From the NCBI GenBank assembly GCA_016185205.1, contig JACPOA010000028.1, forward strand, positions 1-60,001: a stretch of 60,001 bases of DNA, in the 5' to 3' direction. The notes under the pieces were generated by a model. That model saw only the letters and a program-made list of their open reading frames with translations, was not told where the DNA came from and made no database searches. Below, piece after piece: positions 8,533 through 16,555 of the stretch; the stretch's first letter is position 1, and every line of letters starts with the position of its first letter. This DNA is from Hyphomicrobiales bacterium (GTDB taxonomy: Bacteria; Pseudomonadota; Alphaproteobacteria; Rhizobiales; Xanthobacteraceae). Position numbers and translations under genes: made by a program.

Positions 8533-10092
8533 ATGATCCGCCTCATCCTGTTCCTGCTCTCGGTCGCGGTCATCGCGGCGGGCTTTGTCTGGGTCGCCGA
8601 CCGCCCGGGCGACGTCGCCATCACCTGGATGGGCTACCGGATCGAGACCTCGCTGATGGTGGCGGCGCTCGCGGCGGCGGCGCTCATCCTCTTCGGCATC
8701 CTGCTGTGGTCGATTTTGCGCGGCATCCTGCGTTCGCCCGAGCAGGTGTCGCTGTTCTTCCGCCATCGCCGCGCCATGAAGGGCTATCTCGCCATCACGC
8801 GTGGGCTGATCGCGGTCGGCGCCGGCGACTTGGCGCTCGCGCGCAAATCCGCCCATGAGGCGGCGCGGTTGTCGGCCGGCGATCCGCTGACGCTGCTGCT
8901 CAACGCGCAATCGGCGCAGATGGCCGGCGACCGCGCCGCCGCCGAGCGCGCCTTCCGCGCCATGGCCGAGCGCGACGACACCAAGCTGCTCGGCCTGCGC
9001 GGGCTCTATATCGAAGCCCAGCGCCGCGACGACAGCCGTTCGGCGCGCCAGGTGGCGGAGCTGGCCGCCAAGGCGGAGCCGACGCTGGCCTGGGCCGGGC
9101 AGGCGATGCTCGATTATCACTGCGCCGCCGCCGACTGGGCCGGCGCGCTCGCCGCGCTCGATCATATGAAGGGCGCGCTCGAGAAGCCCGATTACCGCCG
9201 CAAGCGCGCGGTGCTGCTCACCGCCCGCGCGCTGGCGCTGCAAGACATCGATCGCGACGCCGCACGCGTGGCGGTGCTGGAAGCGGTCAAGCTGGCGCCC
9301 GATCTGGTGCCGGCGGCGGCGCTGGCCGGAAGGCGGCTCGCCGAATCGAGCGAGCATCGCAAGGCGCGCAAAATCCTGGAAGCGGCGTGGACGATCAATC
9401 CGCATCCCGATATCGCCGAGGCCTATGCGAATTTGCGCTTCGGCGACAGCGCGCGCGAGCGTCTCGCGCGCATGCAGAAGCTGGCCGCCAAGCTGCCGGG
9501 CCAGCTTGAAGGCGCGATTGCCGTGGCGCGCGCCGCGCTCGATGCGCGCGAATTCGCCGCCGCGCGCACGGCGCTGTCGCCTTATCTGTCGGCGCCGACG
9601 CGGCGCGTCGCCACCGCGATGGCGGAGATCGAGGAGGCCGAGCACGGCGACGAAGGCCGCGTGCGCCAATGGATGGGCCGCGCCATGCGCGCTTCCGGCG
9701 ATCCGGTGTGGACCGCCGACGGCGTGGTGTCCGACCGCTGGATGCCAGTCTCGCCCAATGGCCGGCTCGACGGCTTCCAATGGAAGCTGCCGCTGGCCGA
9801 GATCGGCGTCAGCCGTCCGGTGATCGAGGTCGAATTGCCGCCGGTCGCGGAGCCCGAACCGAAAGCTCAGCCAGCGTCCGAATTGGCGGCGCCCCCAGTG
9901 CGGCCAGAACGACCAGGGCGCAAGCCGGCCAAATCGGCCGCCAAAGCCAAGCCGGTCGAGCCGGTGATCCCGCTGGTGCATGCGCCGGACGATCCCGGCC
10001 CCGATTCCGGCCTCGACGGCGAACCGGTGCCGGAACCGTCAACGCCGCCGCCGCGCGACGCCTGGCAGCGGTTTATGCAGCTGTTTCGCTGA
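8533..10092 (+). CDS. hemY: HemY N-terminal domain / Orf52-type membrane TPR protein
   Basis: 519 residues. Two N-terminal transmembrane helices (LILFLLSVAVIAAGFVWVADRPGDV and LMVAALAAAALILFGILLWS) carry the HemY_N pattern, including DRPGDVAITWMGYRIETS. They are followed by alpha-helical TPR-like repeats and a proline-rich tail ending DAWQRFMQLF. 'HemY' here is the membrane TPR protein of heme operons, not protoporphyrinogen oxidase. It ends the hemC-hemD-Mic60-hemY block. I chose ATG at 8533, five bases after TGAGGG; a GTG at 8521 overlapping the previous stop is an alternative. The biochemical role is not established; a partner role with Mic60 is inferred from the family's known gene pairing. 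Confidence 0.85.
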   Translation: MIRLILFLLSVAVIAAGFVWVADRPGDVAITWMGYRIETSLMVAALAAAALILFGILLWSILRGILRSPEQVSLFFRHRRAMKGYLAITRGLIAVGAGDLALARKSAHEAARLSAGDPLTLLLNAQSAQMAGDRAAAERAFRAMAERDDTKLLGLRGLYIEAQRRDDSRSARQVAELAAKAEPTLAWAGQAMLDYHCAAADWAGALAALDHMKGALEKPDYRRKRAVLLTARALALQDIDRDAARVAVLEAVKLAPDLVPAAALAGRRLAESSEHRKARKILEAAWTINPHPDIAEAYANLRFGDSARERLARMQKLAAKLPGQLEGAIAVARAALDAREFAAARTALSPYLSAPTRRVATAMAEIEEAEHGDEGRVRQWMGRAMRASGDPVWTADGVVSDRWMPVSPNGRLDGFQWKLPLAEIGVSRPVIEVELPPVAEPEPKAQPASELAAPPVRPERPGRKPAKSAAKAKPVEPVIPLVHAPDDPGPDSGLDGEPVPEPSTPPPRDAWQRFMQLFR

Positions 10093-10111
10093 TTTTGCTT
10101 GCTTGCCAAGA

Positions 10112-10145
10112 CCGCCCCACGCCGATATCAGTGGCGCGGCTTTAG
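10112..10145 (+). terminator. Probable terminator of the hemC-hemY operon
   Basis: Arms ccgccccac (10112-10120) and gtggcgcgg (10131-10139) pair with one mismatch around a 10-base loop, followed by CTTT. It sits 20 bp after the hemY stop. The short T-run makes it a weak intrinsic terminator. Confidence 0.45.
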
Positions 10146-10150
10146 TATCT

Positions 10151-10199
10151 GCGCATGATCTATTCCGAAAACCGGTTCCCACTTTTCGGGATCATGCGC
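10151..10199. repeat. Palindromic dispersed repeat (REP-like) before tRNA-Thr
   Basis: Outer arms gcgcatgatc (10151-10160) and gatcatgcgc (10190-10199) are perfect inverted repeats; the inner part ccgaaaaccggttcccacttttcgg also folds back. Related pieces occur at 18848-18863 (ttttcgggatcatgcgct) and 55351-55394 (aaccggttcccactt). It is an intergenic element of the kind scattered through Rhizobiales genomes. Confidence 0.7.
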
Positions 10200-10201
10200 T
10201 C

Positions 10202-10276
10202 GCCGGCGTAGCTCAGCGGTAGAGCATCCGCTTCGTAAGCGGGTGGTCGGGGGTTCAAATCCCTCCGCCGGCACCA
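10202..10276 (+). tRNA. tRNA-Thr (anticodon CGT)
   Basis: Full cloverleaf: acceptor GCCGGCG pairs with CGCCGGC, D-stem GCTC/GAGC, anticodon stem TCCGC/GCGGG with loop TTCGTAA giving anticodon CGT (codon ACG), variable loop TGGTC, T-arm GGGGG-TTCAAAT-CCCTC (one G-U), discriminator A and an encoded CCA. It stands alone after the heme operon. Confidence 0.96.
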
Positions 10277-10286
10277 ACCTTCGCTT

Positions 10287-10337
10287 TGTCCAGCCCGGAG
10301 ACATGGGTAACAGATCGTACCTAAGACATGGGTGACA
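10287..10337. mobile_element. Solitary insertion-sequence end fragment (IS481-like?)
   Basis: Contains two near-identical direct motifs, agacatgggtaaca (from 10300) and agacatgggtgaca (ending 10337), preceded by tgtccagcccgg. From memory this resembles the terminal region of IS481-family elements in alphaproteobacteria, with paired 'TGTyACCCATGTCT' motifs read on the other strand. No transposase is present on either side. It begins 11 bp after the CCA of tRNA-Thr. The family assignment is tentative; only the repeat itself is directly visible. Confidence 0.4.
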
Positions 10338-10374
10338 ACCTTGGGCCGAAGCTTTAGCGAAGGCGGGCGTTTAA

Positions 10375-11214
10375 CTACACATCCCCCGGGCTCAACACCT
10401 CCGCCGAACTGTGCGCCTTGATCTCGCGCGCAGGCAGGCGGCCGCGGATGTCGCGCCCGGTCGGCAGCCAGGCGCAGATCTGGCTCTCGTCGACCCAGAT
10501 GGTCTTGAATTCGGCCGGCGCGAAGAATTCGGCGAACACCAGCTCCTCGTCGGCGGCCGCTTCGAGATAATGCCGCTCGCGGTCGGGATAATAGATCACG
10601 TCGCCCTGGCGCACCGGAAACGGCTTTTCATTGGCATAGACGGTGCCGCGTCCGCGCAGCACATACATGAAGTGTTCGGCGCCTTCGTGATGATGATTGG
10701 CGGCGGCGGTGCCGGGCGGGTAGATGATCATCTCGCCCTTCACCGCCTTGGTGCCGAACAATTTCGGCGTCACCAGATAGATGCGCTTGCGCGCGTCATG
10801 TTCGGAATCGAGCACCGGCTCGCGCGTCCAGTCGGCCAGCCGGAACGGCGGCGGGCTTTGCTTGAACCCCGCATCGAAACGCCCGGCGTCGGGAATTTCC
10901 CCGTATAGAAACGCGGCGCCGCCGGCCGAGCTTATCGTCGCCGCAAAGCCGGGCGGCAGAAATGCGACATGAGCATCCGTCAGCGTCTGGTGGCTGTCGT
11001 CATGAGTCAGCAGCGCTTGCCCGTCGAGCGGTTGAATCCAGGCCACGCTGGTCGCCGGCACCGCCAGACGCGCCTCGCCGCCGCGATCAAGCGTCAGGCG
11101 GTCGAGCAGAATACCGCTGTCGGGGACGCGGGCTTCGGTCAACAACGGCTGGCGGGCGGCGCCGTTGCCGGCAGGCGTCAGTGCGACCGTGCTTTGGTTG
11201 AAAATGGTTGCCAT
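10375..11214 (-). CDS. Bicupin domain protein
   Basis: 279 residues with two cupin halves. The C-terminal cupin is clear: HHHEGAEHFMYVLRGRGTVYANEKPFPVRQGDVIYYP contains the HxH...E ligand set and PxG-type second motif. The N-terminal half (about residues 20-120, with DRLTLDRGGEARLAV and HVAFLPPGFAATI) is a degenerate cupin without the histidines. This two-cupin layout resembles ureidoglycine aminohydrolase-type and related proteins, but no substrate can be read from the sequence and no allantoin genes are nearby. The start 11214 is preceded by a strong GGAGGAGG. Monocistronic and divergent from the ATPase gene at 11397. Confidence 0.8.
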   Translation of the reverse strand: MATIFNQSTVALTPAGNGAARQPLLTEARVPDSGILLDRLTLDRGGEARLAVPATSVAWIQPLDGQALLTHDDSHQTLTDAHVAFLPPGFAATISSAGGAAFLYGEIPDAGRFDAGFKQSPPPFRLADWTREPVLDSEHDARKRIYLVTPKLFGTKAVKGEMIIYPPGTAAANHHHEGAEHFMYVLRGRGTVYANEKPFPVRQGDVIYYPDRERHYLEAAADEELVFAEFFAPAEFKTIWVDESQICAWLPTGRDIRGRLPAREIKAHSSAEVLSPGDV

Positions 11215-11396
11215 GAATGCCTCCTCCAATATATTGAAATAACAGGCATAAGTTGATGATGCGACCTCATGCCCGGTTCCCAGCAGAGCGGCGCCAGCGA
11301 GAATAAGCCTGTCATTCTCCAATGCCTATAACCGTGTAAGCTAGCGTCGAAAGGCATAACGCCTCATCTTCCCCTGTCGCTTGGTAGAAAAGTCCC

Positions 11397-12155
11397 ATGG
11401 CCAAACCAGCTGTCATTATCGTCGGTGCCGACAAAGGAGGCGTTGGCAAGACCACCGTCGCCCGCACGCTGCTCGATTACTTCGGCGCCCATCAGACGCC
11501 GACCCGCGCCTTCGATACCGAATCCCCGCGCGGCACGCTCAAGCGCTTCCATCCGGACGTGACCGAAGTCGTCGATGTGACCTTGATCCCCGACCAGATG
11601 AAGATCTTCGACACGCTCGGCAGCGCGCAAGCCAAGGTGACGGTGATCGACGTGCGCGCCGGGCTGCTGTCGTCGACGCTGCAGGCGCTGAGCGATATCG
11701 GGTTCCTCGATTCGGCCAAGAAGGGCCAGATCACCTTCGCGGTGTTCCATATCCTCGGCCCCTCGATCGCCTCGCTGCAGGAAATCGCCGAGACCGCGCG
11801 CTTCGTCGGCGACGCCAGCTACTTTCTGGTGAAGAACCACATCAACGAGACCTCGTTCTTCGAGTGGGATCCGGGGACCTACAATCACTATTTCAAGCAG
11901 ATCAAGGGCGCCGAGGAGATCACGATTCCGAAGCTCAACGAGATGGCCTGCGAGCAGGTGGAAGTGTCCAGCGTTCCCTATGTGTCGTTCGTCGCCAACA
12001 AGAACGCCAGGGGTGAGCCGGCCAATAATTCATTCGTGCTGCGCGGCTATGTCCGCCATTGGCTGGGTAACGTCTGGGCCGAGTACGATCGCGTGAAGCT
12101 GATCGATCTGGTCGCGCCGAAGGTGGAGAGCGACATTCATCAGGCCGCCAGCTAG
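11397..12155 (+). CDS. ParA/MinD-like P-loop ATPase (first of a pair)
   Basis: 252 residues. The deviant Walker A motif GADKGGVGKTT (residues 10-20) has the signature lysine K13 of the ParA/MinD/SIMIBI class, and AFDTESPRG plus VTVIDVRAG supply the Walker A' and B positions. There is no amphipathic MinD tail, no N-terminal HTH as in plasmid ParA, and no ParB nearby, so chromosome partition is unlikely. A paralogue follows after 45 bp on the same strand. The cargo is unknown; a positioning or switch ATPase is as far as the sequence goes. Confidence 0.8.
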   Translation: MAKPAVIIVGADKGGVGKTTVARTLLDYFGAHQTPTRAFDTESPRGTLKRFHPDVTEVVDVTLIPDQMKIFDTLGSAQAKVTVIDVRAGLLSSTLQALSDIGFLDSAKKGQITFAVFHILGPSIASLQEIAETARFVGDASYFLVKNHINETSFFEWDPGTYNHYFKQIKGAEEITIPKLNEMACEQVEVSSVPYVSFVANKNARGEPANNSFVLRGYVRHWLGNVWAEYDRVKLIDLVAPKVESDIHQAAS

Positions 12156-12200
12156 CAGTTGGTAAAGCCCGCGAAGCCGGAATGACGAACGGGCCAAATA

Positions 12201-12917
12201 ATGTCGTTCCGCCACTCGATCACAATCGTCGCATCGCCGCGTCCGCGCGTGGGCAAAACGCTGGTGGCGCGGCTGCTCACCGATTTCCATCGCCAGGAAG
12301 GCCACGCGGTGATGGCCTTCGACCTCAATTCAGGCGAGGGCACGCTGGCGCAATTCCTGCCCGAATACACCAAGATGGCGGAGATCGGCGACATCAAAGG
12401 ACAGATGGCGCTGTTCGACCGCCTGATCGCCGATGACGGCGCCACCAAGATCGTCGATCTCGGTCACCAGGCGTTCGAATCGTTTGTGACCGTGGCCAGC
12501 CGGATCGACTTTGCCACGGAGGCACGCCGGCGCGGCTTCGCGCCCGCCATTTTGTTCACGATCACGCCCGACCGCACGTCGGTGGAAGCCTATCGCGGCC
12601 TGCACAGCCGCTTGCCGCAAGCGACGCTGGCGCCGCTGCTCAACGAGATGCTCGGCTCCGCCCAGCACCGCGATAAATATCCGACCAAAGGCAGCGGCGC
12701 GGCGCTGGTGCGGCTGCCGGCGCTGGCGCCGGGCCTGCGCCGCTATATCGACAAGCCGCCGTTTTCGTTTTCGGACACGCAACTGGCCAATGCGCGCGAC
12801 ATCCCGCTCGACGTGCATATCGAGCTGCAACGCTGGCTGCGCAAGATTTACCTGGAGTTCCGGGAACTCGACCTGCGTATTCTGCTTGCCGACCTGCAAT
12901 CCTCGATCCGGCTATAG
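12201..12917 (+). CDS. Degenerate ParA-like ATPase (second of a pair)
   Basis: 238 residues, same fold pattern as its upstream neighbour: an initial hydrophobic strand, Walker A-like ASPRPRVGKTL (residues 11-21), AFDLNSGEGTL, and IVDLGHQAF as Walker B. Compared with the first protein, the signature lysine is replaced by Arg14 and the glycine pair by Pro-Arg, while GKT is kept. This suggests altered nucleotide handling, or action as the regulatory half of a heterodimer. The start is uncertain because no strong ribosome-binding site precedes 12201. Function unknown. Confidence 0.75.
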   Translation: MSFRHSITIVASPRPRVGKTLVARLLTDFHRQEGHAVMAFDLNSGEGTLAQFLPEYTKMAEIGDIKGQMALFDRLIADDGATKIVDLGHQAFESFVTVASRIDFATEARRRGFAPAILFTITPDRTSVEAYRGLHSRLPQATLAPLLNEMLGSAQHRDKYPTKGSGAALVRLPALAPGLRRYIDKPPFSFSDTQLANARDIPLDVHIELQRWLRKIYLEFRELDLRILLADLQSSIRL

Positions 12918-13085
12918 TCATAAGTTCCCACAGTTCCCATTGCGTCGATTTTTACCGTCCGCGGCGGCAAAAAAATCACCAGGAACTCATCACCGGGTGA
13001 TGGAACCCAGGAACCAGATGCGCCTTGGCGCGTTGCTCCGGCCAGACTTCCCGCGCGCGATATTGCGCCAACGAGGAGGCTAGCC

Positions 13086-13229
13086 ATGTGGATCTCGCTG
13101 TTCACCATCGTTCTCGCCGTCGCCCTCGGTCTCGGCGTGGGAGCGGTGATGCTCGAATCCTACGAGGAGGAGTCCCATCGTGGACGCGGGCCCGTCCGTA
13201 GTTTCAGGCCTATGCGTATGCGTAATTAG
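13086..13229 (+). CDS. 47-residue single-pass membrane peptide
   Basis: ATG at 13086 is preceded by ACGAGGAGGCTAGCC, a near-perfect ribosome-binding site, which is the main evidence for translation. The product is one hydrophobic helix (WISLFTIVLAVALGLGVGAVML) followed by an acidic EEE patch and a strongly basic tail with RGRGPVRSFRPMRMRN. It lies 168 bp after the second ParA-like gene and 112 bp before the MFS gene. No family recognised. Confidence 0.6.
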   Translation: MWISLFTIVLAVALGLGVGAVMLESYEEESHRGRGPVRSFRPMRMRN

Positions 13230-13341
13230 TCTGTTGCGTTTTCGGTAGCGACCCACTTTGGGCGGCGGGGAGGCCGCCCAAATCTTTTGCGCGAAAAATA
13301 CCCGTTCGCCTACGCGGGAACTCTGCGATAATCCCGAAAGC

Positions 13342-14607
13342 ATGCCGCCGCCCTTGATGCTGTCGAGGCGTTTCGCGCCGTTGTTCTGGTGCCAGTTCTT
13401 CGCGGCATTCAACGACAATTTTCTCAAGACCGCGCTGGTCTTCCTCATTTTGTTCCATACGGCTGCCTCCGACGCGGAGGCGCTGATCACGCTGGCCAGC
13501 GCCATTTTCATCGCGCCGTATTTCTTCCTGTCGGCGCTCGGCGGCGAACTGGCCGACCGCTACGACAAGGCGCGGGTGGCGCAGTGGCTGAAATTCTCCG
13601 AGATCTTCGTCGCCGCGCTGGCGGTGCTCGGCTACGCGCTGCATTCGATCCAGGTCTTGTTCGTGGCGCTGGCCGGCTTCGGCGTGATCGCGGCGCTGTT
13701 CGGGCCGATCAAATACGGCATCCTGCCGGATCATCTGGCGCGCAGCGAGCTGCCGGCCGGCAATGCGCTGGTGGAAGGCGCCACCTTCATCGCCATCCTC
13801 ACCGGCACCATCGTCGGCGGCGTGGCTGCGCGCGGCGGCGGCGACGCCGCGGCTTTCGCCGTGCTGGTGATGGCCTTTGCGTTGGCCTGCTGGCTGGCGG
13901 CCTTGCTGATTCCGCCGAGCGGCGAAGGCGCGCCGCAGCTGAAAATAGCGCTCAACATCGCCGCCTCCACCGCGGCGATGATCCGCCACTTGCGCGCCGA
14001 CCCGCGGCTGTGGTGGGGCGCCATGGTGACGAGCTGGTTCTGGCTCGTTGGCATCGTGGTGCTGTCGCTGCTGCCGCCGCTGATCAAGACGCTGATCGGC
14101 GGCAACGAGGACACCGTCACGATCTATCTGGCGCTATTCTCGATCGCGGTCGGCCTGGGCTCCGGCCTGGCGGCGGCGATCGCGCGCGGGCGCATCGTGC
14201 TCAAGACGACGCTCGCCGGTGCGGTGCTGCTCGGCCTGTTCGCGCTCGATCTCGCTTTGGCGACGCTCGGCTCGGGCGCAGCATCGGCGCCGCAGGCGCC
14301 CGGCATCGTGTTTTCGTCGCTGCTGGGAATTCGTGTCGCGGTCGACCTTGTGGGTCTCGCCATTGCCGGCGGGTTGTTCATCGTGCCGGCCTTCGCCGCG
14401 GTGCAGGCCTGGTCCGGCGCCGATTACCGCGCCCGCACGGTCGCCGCCGTCAACGTGCTCAATGCCGCGTTCATGACCGGCGCGACCGTGCTGGTGGCGA
14501 TCATGCAGAAATTCGGCGTCACCGTGCCGGCGCTGTTCTCGATGATCGGCGCGGCGACGCTGCTCGTGGCGCTCGCGATCTGGCGCACGATGCCGAAGGC
14601 GGACTAG
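13342..14607 (+). CDS. MFS transporter, lysophospholipid transporter LplT-like
   Basis: 421 residues with about 10-12 hydrophobic helices. The N-terminal FFAAFNDNFLKTALVFLILF and GGELADRYDKARVAQWLKFSEI are characteristic of the LplT branch of the major facilitator superfamily, which flips lysophospholipids inward for re-acylation. In many alphaproteobacteria this domain is fused to an acyltransferase and AMP-binding domain; here it stands alone, with no Aas-type gene in the window. Start 13342 gives MPPPLMLSRRFAPLF; a second ATG at 13357 is possible. The stop overlaps the convergent gene by 4 nt. Confidence 0.8.
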   Translation: MPPPLMLSRRFAPLFWCQFFAAFNDNFLKTALVFLILFHTAASDAEALITLASAIFIAPYFFLSALGGELADRYDKARVAQWLKFSEIFVAALAVLGYALHSIQVLFVALAGFGVIAALFGPIKYGILPDHLARSELPAGNALVEGATFIAILTGTIVGGVAARGGGDAAAFAVLVMAFALACWLAALLIPPSGEGAPQLKIALNIAASTAAMIRHLRADPRLWWGAMVTSWFWLVGIVVLSLLPPLIKTLIGGNEDTVTIYLALFSIAVGLGSGLAAAIARGRIVLKTTLAGAVLLGLFALDLALATLGSGAASAPQAPGIVFSSLLGIRVAVDLVGLAIAGGLFIVPAFAAVQAWSGADYRARTVAAVNVLNAAFMTGATVLVAIMQKFGVTVPALFSMIGAATLLVALAIWRTMPKAD

Positions 14608-15956
14608 CTTTTCTTCCGCATCTTCAGCACGCGATCCACCATCTCGCCGGCGACGCCCAGATAGTTGGCCGGATCGACCATCTGCTCCAGCTGCTTGCGG
14701 GTGGCGTGCTTGCCGATCTCCTTGTCCTCGGATAGCAGATCAATCAGCGGGCGGCCGGTCTTCACCACCTCGCGGCAGATGTCGTAGACCACGTCATGCG
14801 CGCGGTTGCGTCCCATCGCGGCGCCCAGCCCCATCATCACCGCCTCCGACATGATCAGGCCCTTGGTGATGTCGAGGTTCTCGCGCATCTTCTTTTCGTT
14901 GACCTGCAGGCCCTCCAGCAGGAAGCGGGTCTGCGCCAGCGCGCCGGCCGACAGCATGAAGATTTCCGGCAGCGCGATCCATTCGATCTCCCACGGGCCG
15001 GTCGAGCGCTCGTGGTCCTCGACCATCGCTTCCAGAAGTGCTGCGACCAGCTGCTTCACCATGGCGGTCTGCGCGGTGATGTAGACCGACGAAATCGGAT
15101 TGCGCTTCTGCGGCATGGTCGAGGACGAGCCACGGCCGGCGTGGAACGGCTCGTACACCTCTTCCACTTCGGTCTGCATCAAGAGCTTCACGTCGAAGGC
15201 GATCTTGCCGCAGGTGCCGGTGACCAGGCCGAGGAAGCAGCCGACCTCGGCGATGCGGTCGCGCACCGTGTGCCAGGCAATGTCGGGCTGGCCGAGTTTG
15301 AGCTCCTTGCACAGTTCTTCCTGCACCTTGAGCCCGTCCTTACCGAGCGAGGACAGCGTGCCGGCGGCGCCGCCGAATTCACCGACCAGCACGCGCGGGC
15401 GCAGTTCTTTCAGGCGCTGCTTGTGGCGCTCGAAGGCGCCCAGCAGGGTCGCCATCTTGTAGCCGAAGGTGATCGGCACCGCCTGCTGCAGGTTGCTGCG
15501 ACCGGCCATCGGCGTGTCGCGGTGTTTTTTCGCGAGCGCGGCCAGCGCATCCGAGATGGCGTCGATCTCCTGTTCCAGGATGGCGAGCGCCTCGCGCATC
15601 TGCATGACGGTGGCGCTGTCGGTGATGTCCTGAGTGGTGGCGCCCCAGTGGCTCCATTCGCCCAAGCCGTCCTTGCACAGCTTCACGAGCTGCTGGACGA
15701 CGGGCAGCACCGGATAGCCGATGCGCTCGGTCGCCTCCTTCAGCTTGGCCATGTCGATCAGCTTGGCGTCGCAATGCTTGACGATCTCCTCGCAGGCCTC
15801 TTGCGGGATAATCTTCAGCTTCGCCTGCGCACGCGCAAGAGCGGCCTCGAAGTCGAGGTATTTCTGCACGCGATTCTCGTCCGAGAACACGACCCGCATT
15901 TTTTCGGTGGTGAAAATGTCGCGGAACACAGCGGAATCGAGGATCGTCGAGGGCAT
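14604..15956 (-). CDS. Adenylosuccinate lyase / 3-carboxymuconate cycloisomerase family enzyme
   Basis: 450 residues of the fumarase/aspartase superfamily. The signature loop GSSSTMPQKRNPISS is intact, together with GATTQDITDSATVMQMREA and the catalytic-histidine block. Having PQKRNP rather than PHKRNP, and a length of 450, puts it between PurB and PcaB (CMLE). No purine or protocatechuate genes are adjacent, so the substrate cannot be decided. It is divergent from the RidA-like gene and convergent with the MFS gene. The start ATG at 15956 is preceded by GGAGACCC. Confidence 0.85.
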   Translation of the reverse strand: MPSTILDSAVFRDIFTTEKMRVVFSDENRVQKYLDFEAALARAQAKLKIIPQEACEEIVKHCDAKLIDMAKLKEATERIGYPVLPVVQQLVKLCKDGLGEWSHWGATTQDITDSATVMQMREALAILEQEIDAISDALAALAKKHRDTPMAGRSNLQQAVPITFGYKMATLLGAFERHKQRLKELRPRVLVGEFGGAAGTLSSLGKDGLKVQEELCKELKLGQPDIAWHTVRDRIAEVGCFLGLVTGTCGKIAFDVKLLMQTEVEEVYEPFHAGRGSSSTMPQKRNPISSVYITAQTAMVKQLVAALLEAMVEDHERSTGPWEIEWIALPEIFMLSAGALAQTRFLLEGLQVNEKKMRENLDITKGLIMSEAVMMGLGAAMGRNRAHDVVYDICREVVKTGRPLIDLLSEDKEIGKHATRKQLEQMVDPANYLGVAGEMVDRVLKMRKKS

Positions 15957-16096
15957 TCGGGTCTCCTGGCGCTTGGTGGCTACACGTTAGCGTTTCTTGG
16001 CCAGCGATCAACTCACGGGACGCGGCAAATGGCCCGGTTGCGCCCAGCCTTGTTTCTGTCCCAAATTGCCGGGAATTGTCCTGCCAGGAGAGCCGC

Positions 16097-16555
16097 ATGA
16101 CCGTGATGACCAAGCCAGAGCGCAGCTTCAAGCTTGAGCCCGTGCACCCGAAGCCGGAGGAGGCGCACACCATGCCCTATGCCCCGGCCGTGCATATCGT
16201 CGGGGCCTGCGACCTGATGTTCCTGTCGGGGGCAACGCCCTCGCCGCTCTACCACAAGCATCCGCATGTCGAGGCCGAGCACGTGCATCCGCACTCGATC
16301 GAGGAGCAGACCAAGCGCGCCATGGAGGCGATCAAGTCGATCCTCGACAAGACCGGCGCCAGCTGGCGCGACGTGGTGAAGGTGACGAAATATCTCACCG
16401 ACTTCCGCGAGGCCGACGCCATGCACGCCACCATGGCGAAATATTTCGGCGACTGGCGACCGGCCAGCACCACGGTGTGCATCAATCAGCTGTCGTCGCC
16501 TGGCGCGCGCATCGAGCTCGACATGATCGTGGCGCTGCCGAAGAAAGCCTCGTGA
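16097..16555 (+). CDS. RidA (YjgF/UK114) family protein
   Basis: 152 residues. RidA-fold hallmarks are LMFLSGATP, the helical AMEAIKSILDKTGASWRDVVKVTKYLTD, and the C-terminal ARIELDMIVALP. The start at 16097 follows AGGAGAGCCGC. In the segment VCINQL the position of the RidA catalytic arginine (R105 in E. coli, CVEVAR) appears to be glutamine, so classical imine deaminase activity is doubtful. It also carries an insertion rich in histidines (YHKHPHVEAEHVHPH). The stop TGA is shared with the GTG start of the M24-like gene, so the two are translationally coupled and probably act in one pathway. Confidence 0.88.
   Translation: MTVMTKPERSFKLEPVHPKPEEAHTMPYAPAVHIVGACDLMFLSGATPSPLYHKHPHVEAEHVHPHSIEEQTKRAMEAIKSILDKTGASWRDVVKVTKYLTDFREADAMHATMAKYFGDWRPASTTVCINQLSSPGARIELDMIVALPKKAS

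Noticed and set aside
10277-10374. A tRNA-associated genomic island starting at tRNA-Thr
   Set aside because: No integrase and no repeat of the tRNA 3' end were seen in the following sequence; the next genes look ordinary.
11397-12917. A chromosome partition (parAB) locus
   Set aside because: No ParB-like gene, no parS-like palindromes and no N-terminal DNA-binding domain in either ATPase.
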